Origin: Paracoccus seriniphilus
Lineage (GTDB): Bacteria > Pseudomonadota > Alphaproteobacteria > Rhodobacterales > Rhodobacteraceae
Reading direction: 5' to 3'
DNA length: 64,000 nucleotides
NCBI RefSeq assembly: GCF_028553745.1
Contig: NZ_CP067129.1
Coordinates: 2,400,501-2,464,500, forward strand
Positions 17,393 through 25,629 of the stretch are shown here, in pieces. How positions within the stretch are numbered: position 1 is the first letter of the stretch; each line of letters starts with the position of its first letter. The notes beneath the pieces were generated by a model. It was not told the DNA's origin and ran no database searches. It saw only the letters and a list, made by a program, of their open reading frames with translations. Made by a program: the position numbers and the translations under genes.

Positions 17393-19462
17393 TCAGTCCT
17401 TGGGCAAATCCGCGTCTGGGTCCTTTTGCGGCGGTTCGCGCGGGGTTCTATCCCCGTCCGAGACATCGCCCTGCGATTCCATCAGATCGGGGTCATCCTT
17501 CGATTGATCACGCAGCCGGTCAGCCGCAGTAGCATTTTCGCCGCCCGGCACGCTGCCACTTCCCTCGCCGCGGCGGACGGCCTCGGCCTCGGCGCGGGCG
17601 ACCTCTCGGGCGCTATCCTTGGGCGCTGTCTGTGCCTCGTTTTCCTGCTCGATCTGCTGGGCGACATCGGGGGGCAGCATCGACACGATATATATGTCGG
17701 GCTTGTCGACCAGATCATCCTCGCTGTTGACCAGCCACAGCTGCCCGTTCTGCACCACGGCCAGGGGAATGGCGCCGGGACGCGCCTCGCGCCATGCCTC
17801 CAGACGGTATTCCTCGGTCAGCCGTGTCGTGCGAAAGATCCAGCCCTCGCCAAGCAGTTCAAGATATTGTGCCAAGGTGCGATTGCCCTCGATCGTCTGC
17901 CCGCCCAGTTGCGTCGGCAAGGCATGGCGTGCACGGTCTTCCTTGTGGCGCGCCAACTGCCAGATCGAATCACGTCCGAATTCAGGTGCCAGATCCGTGG
18001 CCACCAAGGTGTTATAGGCATCATTGTCAGATGCGGCCAGAATCGCGCCATAAGCGATGAACTCGACATTATGTTCGGCAGCATCCCCCAGAATGTCGCC
18101 ATAGAAAGTCTGCACGCCGACGGCGCGCGCGGTGCGCAGGTGGTCACGGTTGGTATCGGTGATCAGCACATTCACATCGGCCTTTTCCAGCGCCTTGGCC
18201 AAACCGGTTGCGAACAGCGATCCCCCCACGATCAACAGACCCGGACGGTCGCCCGAAGTCAGCCCCATGCGTCGCGCCAAAGGCGCCAGCGTGAAGCCGT
18301 GCAGCACCACCGTCACCAGCACCAGCACGAAGGCCAGCGGAGCGATCAGCGCACCATCCTCGATCCCTTCATTGACCAGCCTTTCGGCGAAAATCCCTGA
18401 GACCGCGACCAGAACCACCCCGCGCGGCCCGGTCAGGGCAATCAGCAGGCGTTCCTTGATAGGCAGATTGGTCCCGATCAGTGACAGCATCACCGTCACC
18501 GGCCGCGCGATCAACACCACCGAGGCGACGAACAGCCCTGCCCGCCACCAGTTCAACTGGGCCAGGGTTTCAAAGCGGATGCTGGCCGCCAACAGGATGA
18601 AAACACCTGACACCAGCAGGATCGTGGCATGTTCCTTGAAACGGTGCAGTTCATGATAGCTGGGCAGATCGGCATTCGCGATGACCAGGCCCATGACCGT
18701 CACCGCCAGCAATCCGCTTTCATGCAACAGGCTGTCGGCACCCGCGAAGACCCCCAGCACCGTCACGAACAGCAGGGGCACCTTCATGTATTCGGGCACC
18801 CAGCCGCGCCGGAAGGCCTGAACCACCATGTAACCGGCCAGAACCCCGATCACCGCCGCAAAGCCGATGCCCAGCACCAGTTGCGCCAGGGCCTCACCCC
18901 AGGTCACCCCGGTATTGCGGACCAGCACGATCTCAAGCGCGAACACAGCGACCAGCGCACCGATCGGGTCGTTGACGATACCCTCCCATTGCAGGATCTG
19001 TGCTGGGCGCGAGGTCAGCTTGGCCTGTCGCAACAGCGGTGCGATCACGGTGGGTCCGGTCACGATCATGATGCCGCCGAAGACAATCGCCGATTCCCAG
19101 CCCAGCCCGGCCACGAAGACCAGCGCCAGCGATGACATCAGCCATCCCAGCGGCGCACCGATATAGACAAGCCGTCGCACGCCGGGGCGCGCATCGGCCA
19201 GTTTCTTGAAGCTCAGCGTCAGCCCGCCCTCGAACAGGATGACCGCCACGGCCAGCGCGATCATCGGCGGAATCACATCCCCGATGTCACGCGAGGGAAC
19301 GAATATCTCTGTCACCGGACCCAGGAACAGCCCCGCCGCCAGCATCAGCACGATTGCCGGCAATCTGAACCGCCATGCCAGCCATTGCGCGCCGACCCCT
19401 GCGATTCCGACCACAGCAAAGGCCTGCATTGCACTCAGCCCGCCTGTCAGTTCCGTTGCCAT
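17393..19462 (-). CDS. CPA1-family Na+/H+ antiporter with C-terminal TrkA-N-like domain
   Basis: A 689-residue protein. About 12 membrane helices fill residues 10-410, with the CPA1 motifs FEGGLTLSFKKL and GIVNDPIGALVAV; the Asn-Asp pair marks the ion-binding site of electroneutral exchangers. GPRGVVLVAVSGIFAERLV follows. Residues 420-540 form a Rossmann TrkA-N/RCK-like domain (LLIVGGSLFATGLAKALEKADVNVLITDTN), suggesting control by nucleotides. The last ~90 residues are acidic and probably disordered. It exchanges Na+ or K+ for protons. It stands alone and is divergent from the DEAD-box helicase. Confidence 0.88.
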   Translation of the reverse strand: MATELTGGLSAMQAFAVVGIAGVGAQWLAWRFRLPAIVLMLAAGLFLGPVTEIFVPSRDIGDVIPPMIALAVAVILFEGGLTLSFKKLADARPGVRRLVYIGAPLGWLMSSLALVFVAGLGWESAIVFGGIMIVTGPTVIAPLLRQAKLTSRPAQILQWEGIVNDPIGALVAVFALEIVLVRNTGVTWGEALAQLVLGIGFAAVIGVLAGYMVVQAFRRGWVPEYMKVPLLFVTVLGVFAGADSLLHESGLLAVTVMGLVIANADLPSYHELHRFKEHATILLVSGVFILLAASIRFETLAQLNWWRAGLFVASVVLIARPVTVMLSLIGTNLPIKERLLIALTGPRGVVLVAVSGIFAERLVNEGIEDGALIAPLAFVLVLVTVVLHGFTLAPLARRMGLTSGDRPGLLIVGGSLFATGLAKALEKADVNVLITDTNRDHLRTARAVGVQTFYGDILGDAAEHNVEFIAYGAILAASDNDAYNTLVATDLAPEFGRDSIWQLARHKEDRARHALPTQLGGQTIEGNRTLAQYLELLGEGWIFRTTRLTEEYRLEAWREARPGAIPLAVVQNGQLWLVNSEDDLVDKPDIYIVSMLPPDVAQQIEQENEAQTAPKDSAREVARAEAEAVRRGEGSGSVPGGENATAADRLRDQSKDDPDLMESQGDVSDGDRTPREPPQKDPDADLPKD

Positions 19463-19555
19463 ACGCGCCCCTGCCCCTGATGATACAGGCGAACACGCCC
19501 CAAAGGGGATAGTTCCGCCCGACCTGCCCTTTCAGCAGGGTTTCTGGTGAAATCA

Positions 19556-19584
19556 TTGACGTTATAGCTGCTTTGGTCTAGGCG
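19556..19584 (+). promoter_or_regulatory. Weak candidate promoter of the helicase gene
   Basis: TTGACG (19556-19561) with a 17-base spacer and TAGGCG (19579-19584) lies in the 256-base divergent gap between the antiporter and the DEAD-box gene. It would give a leader of about 130 bases, as is common for cold-inducible DEAD helicases. The -10 is poor. Confidence 0.25.
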
Positions 19585-19718
19585 AAACATGGCGCGCATC
19601 CGGCGTGCCAACCGAAGGGGCGTGCGGAATTGCGTCCCACAAAGGCCGCACGACTGCATTTATGCCCGGCGGCATGGAACGCGACGCGCATCTGGCGCGA
19701 GAGCTTGGAAAGCCCCGA

Positions 19719-21968
19719 ATGACGAAATTTACCGATCTGAAACTTGACCCCAAGGTCCTGCAGGCAGTTGTCGATGCCGGATATGAACATCCGACCCCGA
19801 TCCAGGCTGGCGCCATTCCGCCCGCTCTGGAAGGCCGCGATGTTCTGGGCATTGCTCAGACGGGAACCGGCAAGACTGCAAGCTTCACCTTGCCGATGAT
19901 CACCCTGCTGGGTCGTGGACGCGCGCGCGCGCGGATGCCGCGCTCGCTGGTTCTGTGCCCGACACGGGAACTAGCCGCGCAGGTCGCCGAGAACTTTGAC
20001 ACCTATGCCAAGAACACCCGTCTGACCAAGGCGCTGCTGATCGGCGGTGTCAGCTTTGGCGAACAGGACAAGCTGATCGACCGCGGCGTTGACGTGCTGA
20101 TTGCCACTCCCGGCCGCCTGCTGGACCATTTCGAACGCGGCAAGCTGCTGCTGACCGGCGTGCAGATCATGGTCGTGGACGAAGCCGACCGGATGCTGGA
20201 CATGGGCTTCATTCCCGACATCGAACGGATCTTCCAGCTGACGCCCTTCACGCGCCAGACGCTGTTCTTCAGCGCCACCATGGCCCCAGAGATCGAGCGC
20301 ATCACCAACACCTTCCTGCACGCCCCCGAGCGAATCGAGATTGCGCGTCAGGCCACCGCCAGCGAGACGATCACCCAGCGGCTGATCGAAATCGCCCCCG
20401 CGCGCCGCGACCAGACCGCCAAGCACAAACGCGACCTGCTGCGCGCGCTGATCGATGCCGAAGGCGAGAAGCTGACCAATGCCATCGTGTTCTGCAACCG
20501 CAAGACAGATGTCGATATCGTTGCGAAGTCGCTGAAAAAGCATGGCTATGATGCCGCTCCGCTGCATGGCGATCTGGATCAAAGCCACCGCACCAAGACG
20601 CTGGAAGGTTTCCGCGATGGCAATCTGAAGCTGCTGATCGCCTCCGACGTGGCGGCGCGCGGTCTGGACATTCCGGCCGTCAGCCATGTCTTCAACTTTG
20701 ATCTTCCCAGCCATGCCGAGGATTATGTTCATCGGATCGGCCGGACCGGTCGTGCCGGTCGCTTGGGAACCGCCATCAGCATCGCCTCGCCCGCAGATGA
20801 GAAATATCTGTCGGCCATCGAGAATCTGGTGAAACAGACCCTGCCGCGCAGCAAGGAGCCGGAAGGCTTTGCCGTTTCGGCAAATGCCCGCCCCTCCTCG
20901 CGTTCGGATCGCCCGGATCGCAATGAACGGCGCGGTTCCAGCCGCGATCGCCGTCGTGGCAGCCGCAATGACGACGAACAGCCCAAGACCACGGCTCAAC
21001 CCGAGCCTCAGCAAACACGCAGCGAAGAGCCCGTGAAAAAAGAAGCCACCGTCCCCAGCCCCCGCCGCGAGGAACAGCCTCGTCCCGAAAAACGCGAACA
21101 GAATCGCGATGATCGTCGGCGTGGCCGCGGGCGGCACGATGACCATCGTGGCCCGGCAGTCATGGGCATGGGCGATCATGTGCCGCAGTTCATGCTGGTC
21201 GAATTGCGTCCCGCCTCGCTGACCTCGGGCTCCGATGCGTCGGATGACGGCGAGGACAAGGCCACCGTCGTGACCACGGCGGAAGCGCCCGCCCCTGCCC
21301 AGGCCGAAAAGCCCGCGCGCCGCAGTCGCAGCCGTCGCCGCACGAAGCCCGCCGAGGATGTGACAGCAACCGAAAGCACGGAAAACAAGGCCGAAGCACC
21401 GGCAGCTTCCGAGGCAGAGGCCGCTTCCGCCCCGCCCCCGGCCGAGACCGGCGCAGCCGAAACCACCACGGCCGAAGCCCCTGCCGCCGAAGCACCAGTC
21501 GCGCAAGCCCCCGTCAAACCCAAGCGGACACGTCGGCGGAAAAGCGAAACCGCCGCTGCGGCAACGACCGAGACCGCGACAACGGAACCCGTGACGGAGG
21601 CCGCAGCCGAGACAAGCACAGAAACGGCCGCAGCCGAAGCCGCGCCTGTCGAAGAGAAGGCCAAACCCGCGCCGAAACCCCGCAAGCCGCGCGCCCGCAA
21701 ACCCAAGAGCGAGCCCGCAGCCGAGACAGCGGCACCCGCCGCGACCGAAGAAGCGGCCAGCCCCGTGGCGGAACCGGCGGCGGAAGAAAAGCCCAAGCCC
21801 AAGCGGACCCGGCGCAAGAAAGCCGCTGAACCCGCCGCGGAAGCCGAGGCAGAGACTGCCTCCGAGCCCAAGCCCGCGCCGAAACGCACGCGTCGCAAAA
21901 AGGCCGAGCCTGCCGCCGAAGAGCCCACCAAGGCTCAGGGCGAGGGCGCGGATCAGGCCGACGCCTGA
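19719..21968 (+). CDS. DEAD-box RNA helicase with long low-complexity tail (RhlE/CsdA type)
   Basis: A 749-residue protein. The helicase core (1-375) has all expected motifs: Q motif FTDLKLDPKVLQAV...PTPIQ, Walker A AQTGTGKT (46-53), PTRELAAQ, TPGRLLD, DEAD (154-157), SAT (185-187) and HRIGRTGRAGR. Residues ~385-749 are low complexity: an RS/RD-rich basic part, then a very long Ala/Glu/Pro segment with at least three KRTRR(R/K)K patches. Such tails bind RNA and can drive condensates; the exact role is inference. The start at ATG 19719 gives MTKFTDLKLDP. It is followed 8 bases later by lnt. Confidence 0.92.
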   Translation: MTKFTDLKLDPKVLQAVVDAGYEHPTPIQAGAIPPALEGRDVLGIAQTGTGKTASFTLPMITLLGRGRARARMPRSLVLCPTRELAAQVAENFDTYAKNTRLTKALLIGGVSFGEQDKLIDRGVDVLIATPGRLLDHFERGKLLLTGVQIMVVDEADRMLDMGFIPDIERIFQLTPFTRQTLFFSATMAPEIERITNTFLHAPERIEIARQATASETITQRLIEIAPARRDQTAKHKRDLLRALIDAEGEKLTNAIVFCNRKTDVDIVAKSLKKHGYDAAPLHGDLDQSHRTKTLEGFRDGNLKLLIASDVAARGLDIPAVSHVFNFDLPSHAEDYVHRIGRTGRAGRLGTAISIASPADEKYLSAIENLVKQTLPRSKEPEGFAVSANARPSSRSDRPDRNERRGSSRDRRRGSRNDDEQPKTTAQPEPQQTRSEEPVKKEATVPSPRREEQPRPEKREQNRDDRRRGRGRHDDHRGPAVMGMGDHVPQFMLVELRPASLTSGSDASDDGEDKATVVTTAEAPAPAQAEKPARRSRSRRRTKPAEDVTATESTENKAEAPAASEAEAASAPPPAETGAAETTTAEAPAAEAPVAQAPVKPKRTRRRKSETAAAATTETATTEPVTEAAAETSTETAAAEAAPVEEKAKPAPKPRKPRARKPKSEPAAETAAPAATEEAASPVAEPAAEEKPKPKRTRRKKAAEPAAEAEAETASEPKPAPKRTRRKKAEPAAEEPTKAQGEGADQADA

Positions 21969-21976
21969 TCCCTGCC

Positions 21977-23542
21977 GTGCGCGCGTTGCACAGAAGCCTG
22001 CTTGATCCTCCGCGCCTGACGCGGGGGCATCGCCCCGCATTCGCGCAACTGCTGGCAGACCTGCTGCTGGGCATCATTGCTGCGCTTGGTCTGGCGCCAT
22101 TCGGGGTCTGGGGTGCCACCATTGCCGCGCTTGCGATCCTGCTCTGGCGTCTGGGTCGTGCCTCGCGCAGTGCGACCTTCTGGCATGCCTTGGCCGCCGG
22201 GTTCGGCTGGTTCGGTCTGTCGATGAGCTGGATCGTCGAACCTTTCCTGGTAGAGCCGGAAATCTATGGCTGGATGGCGCCCTTTGCGCTGGTCCTGATG
22301 GCGGTCGGAGGCGCGCTGTTCTGGGCCGTGCCGGTCTGGATGGCCAGCAGGCTTACCGTCGGCTGGCGCAACCGGATGGTGGCTGCTGCGGCGGCCCTGC
22401 TGTTGTCGGACTGGCTGCGAGGATGGATATTCACCGGGCTGCCCTGGTCGCTGACCGGACATATATGGGCCGACACGCCGGTGGCACAGCTTGCAGCATG
22501 GGGCGGCGCTATCGGGCTGAGCCTGATCACGATTTCCATGGCCCTGCTGCCGGGATTGCTGTGGCGGCGCATGACCCCTGTCGTTCTTGGGGTGCTGCCG
22601 GGCATTCTGGCCTCGATCCTGCTGCTGGGCATGGGCTGGGCCGCCGGACTGGCACGACTGAGCGCGCCTTTGCCGCCCGATCACGATATCGTCCTGCGAA
22701 TCGTTCAGCCCGATGCCGAACAACATCTGAAATGGGATCCGGAATGGTCGGCAGTGTTTTTCCGCAGGCTGATGGATCTGTCCTCGGAACCCGGACGGCG
22801 CGATCTGGTGATCTGGCCGGAAACGGCGGTGAATTTCCTGCTGGACGATGCGCCTGACCTGCTGCCCCGCATGACGGCCAGTGCCGGCGCGCCATTGGCC
22901 CTGGGCATCCAGCGGCGTGATGGCATGCGCTTTTACAACAGCCTTGCGCTGCTGTCCCGGGACGGCGGGATACAGACCGTCTATGACAAGTTTCACCTGG
23001 TTCCCTTTGGCGAATACATGCCATGGGGCGACGCGCTGGCCCGAATCGGAATCACGGCCTTTGCCGCGCAAACGGGCAACGGCTATTCTGCCGGGGCCGG
23101 CCCACGCGTCCTGTCCCTGCCCGGCTTGCCCGGTTTTCAGCCTCTGATCTGCTATGAAGCGATTTTCCCGCAACATCTGCGCGGACTGGACGAACGCCCG
23201 CAATGGGTCCTGCAGATCACCAATGACGGCTGGTTCGGCACATTCTCGGGCCCTTATCAGCATCTTGCGCAGGCACGGCTGCGCGCCATCGAAAGCGGCC
23301 TGCCGTTGATTCGCGCCGCCAATACCGGCATCAGCGCCGTCATCGACGCACATGGTCAGCTGCGCCAGACACTGGCCCTGGGCAAGACGGGCAAGATCGA
23401 CGCACAACTGCCCGGCGCCATGGCCCCGACATTATGGCTGCGTCTGGGCCCATGGCCGGTGGTGCTGATCGCGCTGCTGGCGCTGGGACTGGCCTTCGCT
23501 GCGCCGCGTCCTGTCCAGCGCGGCACAGATCGCCGGGGCTGA
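21977..23542 (+). CDS. lnt: Apolipoprotein N-acyltransferase
   Basis: A 521-residue inner-membrane enzyme that adds the third acyl chain to lipoproteins. The N-terminal half has about six helices and the C-terminal nitrilase-fold domain (residues 235-490) carries the catalytic triad Glu282 (WPETAVNF), Lys338 (YDKFHLVPFGEY) and Cys392 (ICYEAIFP). The NDGWFGTFSGPYQH and RAANTGISAVID blocks are typical. The start is GTG 21977. A final helix ends near residue 512. It is convergent with the DnaJ-like gene with only 7 bases between stops. Confidence 0.95.
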   Translation: MRALHRSLLDPPRLTRGHRPAFAQLLADLLLGIIAALGLAPFGVWGATIAALAILLWRLGRASRSATFWHALAAGFGWFGLSMSWIVEPFLVEPEIYGWMAPFALVLMAVGGALFWAVPVWMASRLTVGWRNRMVAAAAALLLSDWLRGWIFTGLPWSLTGHIWADTPVAQLAAWGGAIGLSLITISMALLPGLLWRRMTPVVLGVLPGILASILLLGMGWAAGLARLSAPLPPDHDIVLRIVQPDAEQHLKWDPEWSAVFFRRLMDLSSEPGRRDLVIWPETAVNFLLDDAPDLLPRMTASAGAPLALGIQRRDGMRFYNSLALLSRDGGIQTVYDKFHLVPFGEYMPWGDALARIGITAFAAQTGNGYSAGAGPRVLSLPGLPGFQPLICYEAIFPQHLRGLDERPQWVLQITNDGWFGTFSGPYQHLAQARLRAIESGLPLIRAANTGISAVIDAHGQLRQTLALGKTGKIDAQLPGAMAPTLWLRLGPWPVVLIALLALGLAFAAPRPVQRGTDRRG

Positions 23543-23549
23543 ACGGGCC

Positions 23550-24176
23550 TCAGTCGCGGATGTAGCGGCTTTCCTTGACCTGATCCCAGGCCCAGACCAC
23601 CTCGGCAAGACGCTCTTCGTCGGAACGATCGCCGCCATTCATGTCGGGATGCAGAACCTTGACCAGCGCCTTGTATTGCTTGCGAATCTCGGCACGGGTC
23701 CAGTTGTCCTTGGCCTCGAGGATCTCGATCGCCTTGCGCTCGGCAGGGGGCAGCTTGCGGCTGATCTTGGCGCGCGCCTCGACCGAAGTCCCGTTGGCGC
23801 CCAGGATTTCCAGCGGATCATTGACACCATGGCGGGCCCAGGCCTGTTCCTTCGCGCCGCGGCTGAAGGGCTTGGTCGGGCGCTCCCATACGGTGGCATT
23901 GTCCAGAAAGTCCTGAAACTCTTCTTCGCTTTGCCCCTGGAAATAGTTCCAGTTCGCGTTGTATTCGCGAACATGTTCTTTGCAGAACCAGAAATAGTCG
24001 TCCAGATTGCGCGGGTTCTTCGGCGCGCGATATTGGGCAGGCTCATTGCAACCCGCCTTGTCACATATACGGGTCGAAGTCTCGAACGCACCAGACATGC
24101 CGCGGCGGCCCTTGGACCGGCGCTTCTTGTCTTTGGCCGCGGAAATGTCGAAACCAAACGGGTCGTTACTGCTCAT
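23550..24176 (-). CDS. J-domain (DnaJ-like) protein
   Basis: A 208-residue protein with an unusual layout: the J domain is at the C terminus (about 140-208), with the HPD motif in VLHPDMNGGDRSDEERL. The N-terminal 100 residues contain a conserved Cys-rich patch (CDKAGCNEPAQYRAP and the later FWFCKEHVREYN) that could bind a metal. It probably recruits and stimulates an Hsp70, but it lacks the G/F and zinc-finger modules of DnaJ, so a dedicated client is likely. It is divergent from bolA, as in many Rhodobacterales. Confidence 0.87.
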   Translation of the reverse strand: MSSNDPFGFDISAAKDKKRRSKGRRGMSGAFETSTRICDKAGCNEPAQYRAPKNPRNLDDYFWFCKEHVREYNANWNYFQGQSEEEFQDFLDNATVWERPTKPFSRGAKEQAWARHGVNDPLEILGANGTSVEARAKISRKLPPAERKAIEILEAKDNWTRAEIRKQYKALVKVLHPDMNGGDRSDEERLAEVVWAWDQVKESRYIRD

Positions 24177-24258
24177 TCTAAGGGACCTTTGCGACTCGGA
24201 GGCAGCAGTTTAGTCTATTTCGAGGGACATGAAAGGTCTTGAAACAAGGAATATTCGG

Positions 24259-24510
24259 ATGATTGCCGATGAAATGCGCCAAAGACTGGCCGTTCTGAAT
24301 CCCACGCAGCTGGAAATCATTGATGAAAGCGAGAGCCATCGCGGTCACGCCGGTTTTCGCGAAGGTGGTGAAAGCCATTTCCGTATCCGCATGGCCAGCC
24401 CGGCCCTTGCGGGGCTGTCGCGGGTGGCGCGCCACCGGCTGGTGCACAAGACCCTGGGGGATATCGTCCCGCGCATCCATGCGCTGGCGCTGGATCTGAC
24501 AGAAAACTGA
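24259..24510 (+). CDS. bolA: BolA-family protein
   Basis: An 83-residue protein with the BolA fold: MRQRLAVLNPTQLEIIDESESHRGHAGFREGGESHFRIRMASPALAG then RVARHRLVHKTLGD. The conserved His in the 'HxGH' region and the later RHRLVH motif are where BolA proteins share an Fe-S cluster with a monothiol glutaredoxin. The start at ATG 24259 is preferred since AAGGA is 8 bases upstream; an earlier ATG at 24229 would add 10 residues. Confidence 0.92.
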   Translation: MIADEMRQRLAVLNPTQLEIIDESESHRGHAGFREGGESHFRIRMASPALAGLSRVARHRLVHKTLGDIVPRIHALALDLTEN

Positions 24511-24591
24511 TCAGTTAGCGCCCCCAGTCTTGCCCGCGTCACAGTGGAAGCGTAGAACCCCACGGAACTTGCCGTCGAGAGGAAAACGAAC

Positions 24592-25557
24592 ATGACCGCG
24601 CCCAAGGATTTCAATGATCGCATGCTGTCCTTGGGGCTGGCCCGCGTCAGCGAGGCCGCAGCCCACGCATCGGCCCAACTTATCGGTCGTGGCGATGAAA
24701 AGGCCGCAGATCAGGCCGCCGTCAACGCCATGCGTGACCAGCTGAACATGCTGGACATCAAGGGCGTCGTCGTCATCGGCGAAGGCGAGCGCGACGAGGC
24801 CCCGATGCTGTATATCGGGGAAGAGGTCGGAACCGGCAACGGTCCCGAGGTGGATATCGCGCTGGACCCGCTGGAAGGCACGACGCTGACCGCCAAGGAC
24901 ATGCCCAACGCGCTGACCGTCATTGCCATGGCGCCGCGCGGCACCCTGCTGCATGCACCCGACGTCTATATGGACAAGCTGGCCATCGGTCCGGGCTATG
25001 ACAAGGATGTCGTCAGCCTCGACATGTCTCCGGCCGAGCGCGTGCGCGCGCTGGCCAAGGCACGCGGCTGCAAGGACAGCGACATCACCGTCTGTATTCT
25101 GGAGCGCCCCCGCCACGAGGACATGATTGCTCAGGTCCGCGAAACCGGCGCGGCGATCCGCCTGATCACCGATGGCGATGTCGCCGGGGTTATCCACACT
25201 GCCGAGGCCGCTCTGACCGGCATCGACATGTATATGGGTTCGGGCGGCGCACCCGAGGGCGTGCTGGCCGCTTCGGCGCTGAAATGCATGGGGGGTCAGA
25301 TGTGGGGCCGCCTGCTGTTCCGCAATGATGACGAAAGAGGCCGCGCCCGCAAGGCCGGCATCACCGATCTGGACCGGGTCTATTCGCGAGACGAACTGGT
25401 GACGGCCGATGTCATCTTTGCGGCAACCGGCGTGACCAATGGTTCGATCGTGGCCGGGGTCAAGCGCGAGCCGGGCTTCCTGCAGACCGAAACGATCCTG
25501 ATGCGTTCGAAAACCGGCTCGGTCCGGCGCATGATCTATCGCAACCCGGTTCGCTGA
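24592..25557 (+). CDS. glpX: Class II fructose-1,6-bisphosphatase (GlpX)
   Basis: A 321-residue enzyme of gluconeogenesis. Family blocks are visible: ARVSEAAAHASAQLIGRGDEKAADQAAVNAMR, VVIGEGERDEAPMLYIGE with metal-binding acids, VDIALDPLEGTTLTAKDMPNALTVIA, RLITDGDVAGVI, GSGGAPEGVLAASALKCMGGQMWGRL and the C-terminal VKREPGFLQTETILMRSKTG. It depends on divalent metal and is unrelated to class I FBPase. A GC hairpin separates it from recJ. Confidence 0.95.
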   Translation: MTAPKDFNDRMLSLGLARVSEAAAHASAQLIGRGDEKAADQAAVNAMRDQLNMLDIKGVVVIGEGERDEAPMLYIGEEVGTGNGPEVDIALDPLEGTTLTAKDMPNALTVIAMAPRGTLLHAPDVYMDKLAIGPGYDKDVVSLDMSPAERVRALAKARGCKDSDITVCILERPRHEDMIAQVRETGAAIRLITDGDVAGVIHTAEAALTGIDMYMGSGGAPEGVLAASALKCMGGQMWGRLLFRNDDERGRARKAGITDLDRVYSRDELVTADVIFAATGVTNGSIVAGVKREPGFLQTETILMRSKTGSVRRMIYRNPVR

Positions 25558-25562
25558 TTTCA

Positions 25563-25586
25563 GGGCGGGGTCATCCATCCCCGCCC
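25563..25586 (+). terminator. GC hairpin between glpX and recJ
   Basis: GGGCGGGG (25563-25570) and CCCCGCCC (25579-25586) form an 8-bp perfect stem with an 8-nt loop 5 bases after the glpX stop. No T-run follows, so it may only partly end transcription and let recJ be read at a lower level. Confidence 0.45.
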
Positions 25587-25629
25587 ATCCCCTCTGCCTG
25601 CGGCAGAACCCTGACTGAAAAGAGGCATC

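Noticed and set aside
21500..21960. Repeated sequence resembling a direct-repeat array
   Set aside because: The repeats are codon-level repeats of basic patches in the helicase tail, not equal-length repeats with spacers, so it is not CRISPR.
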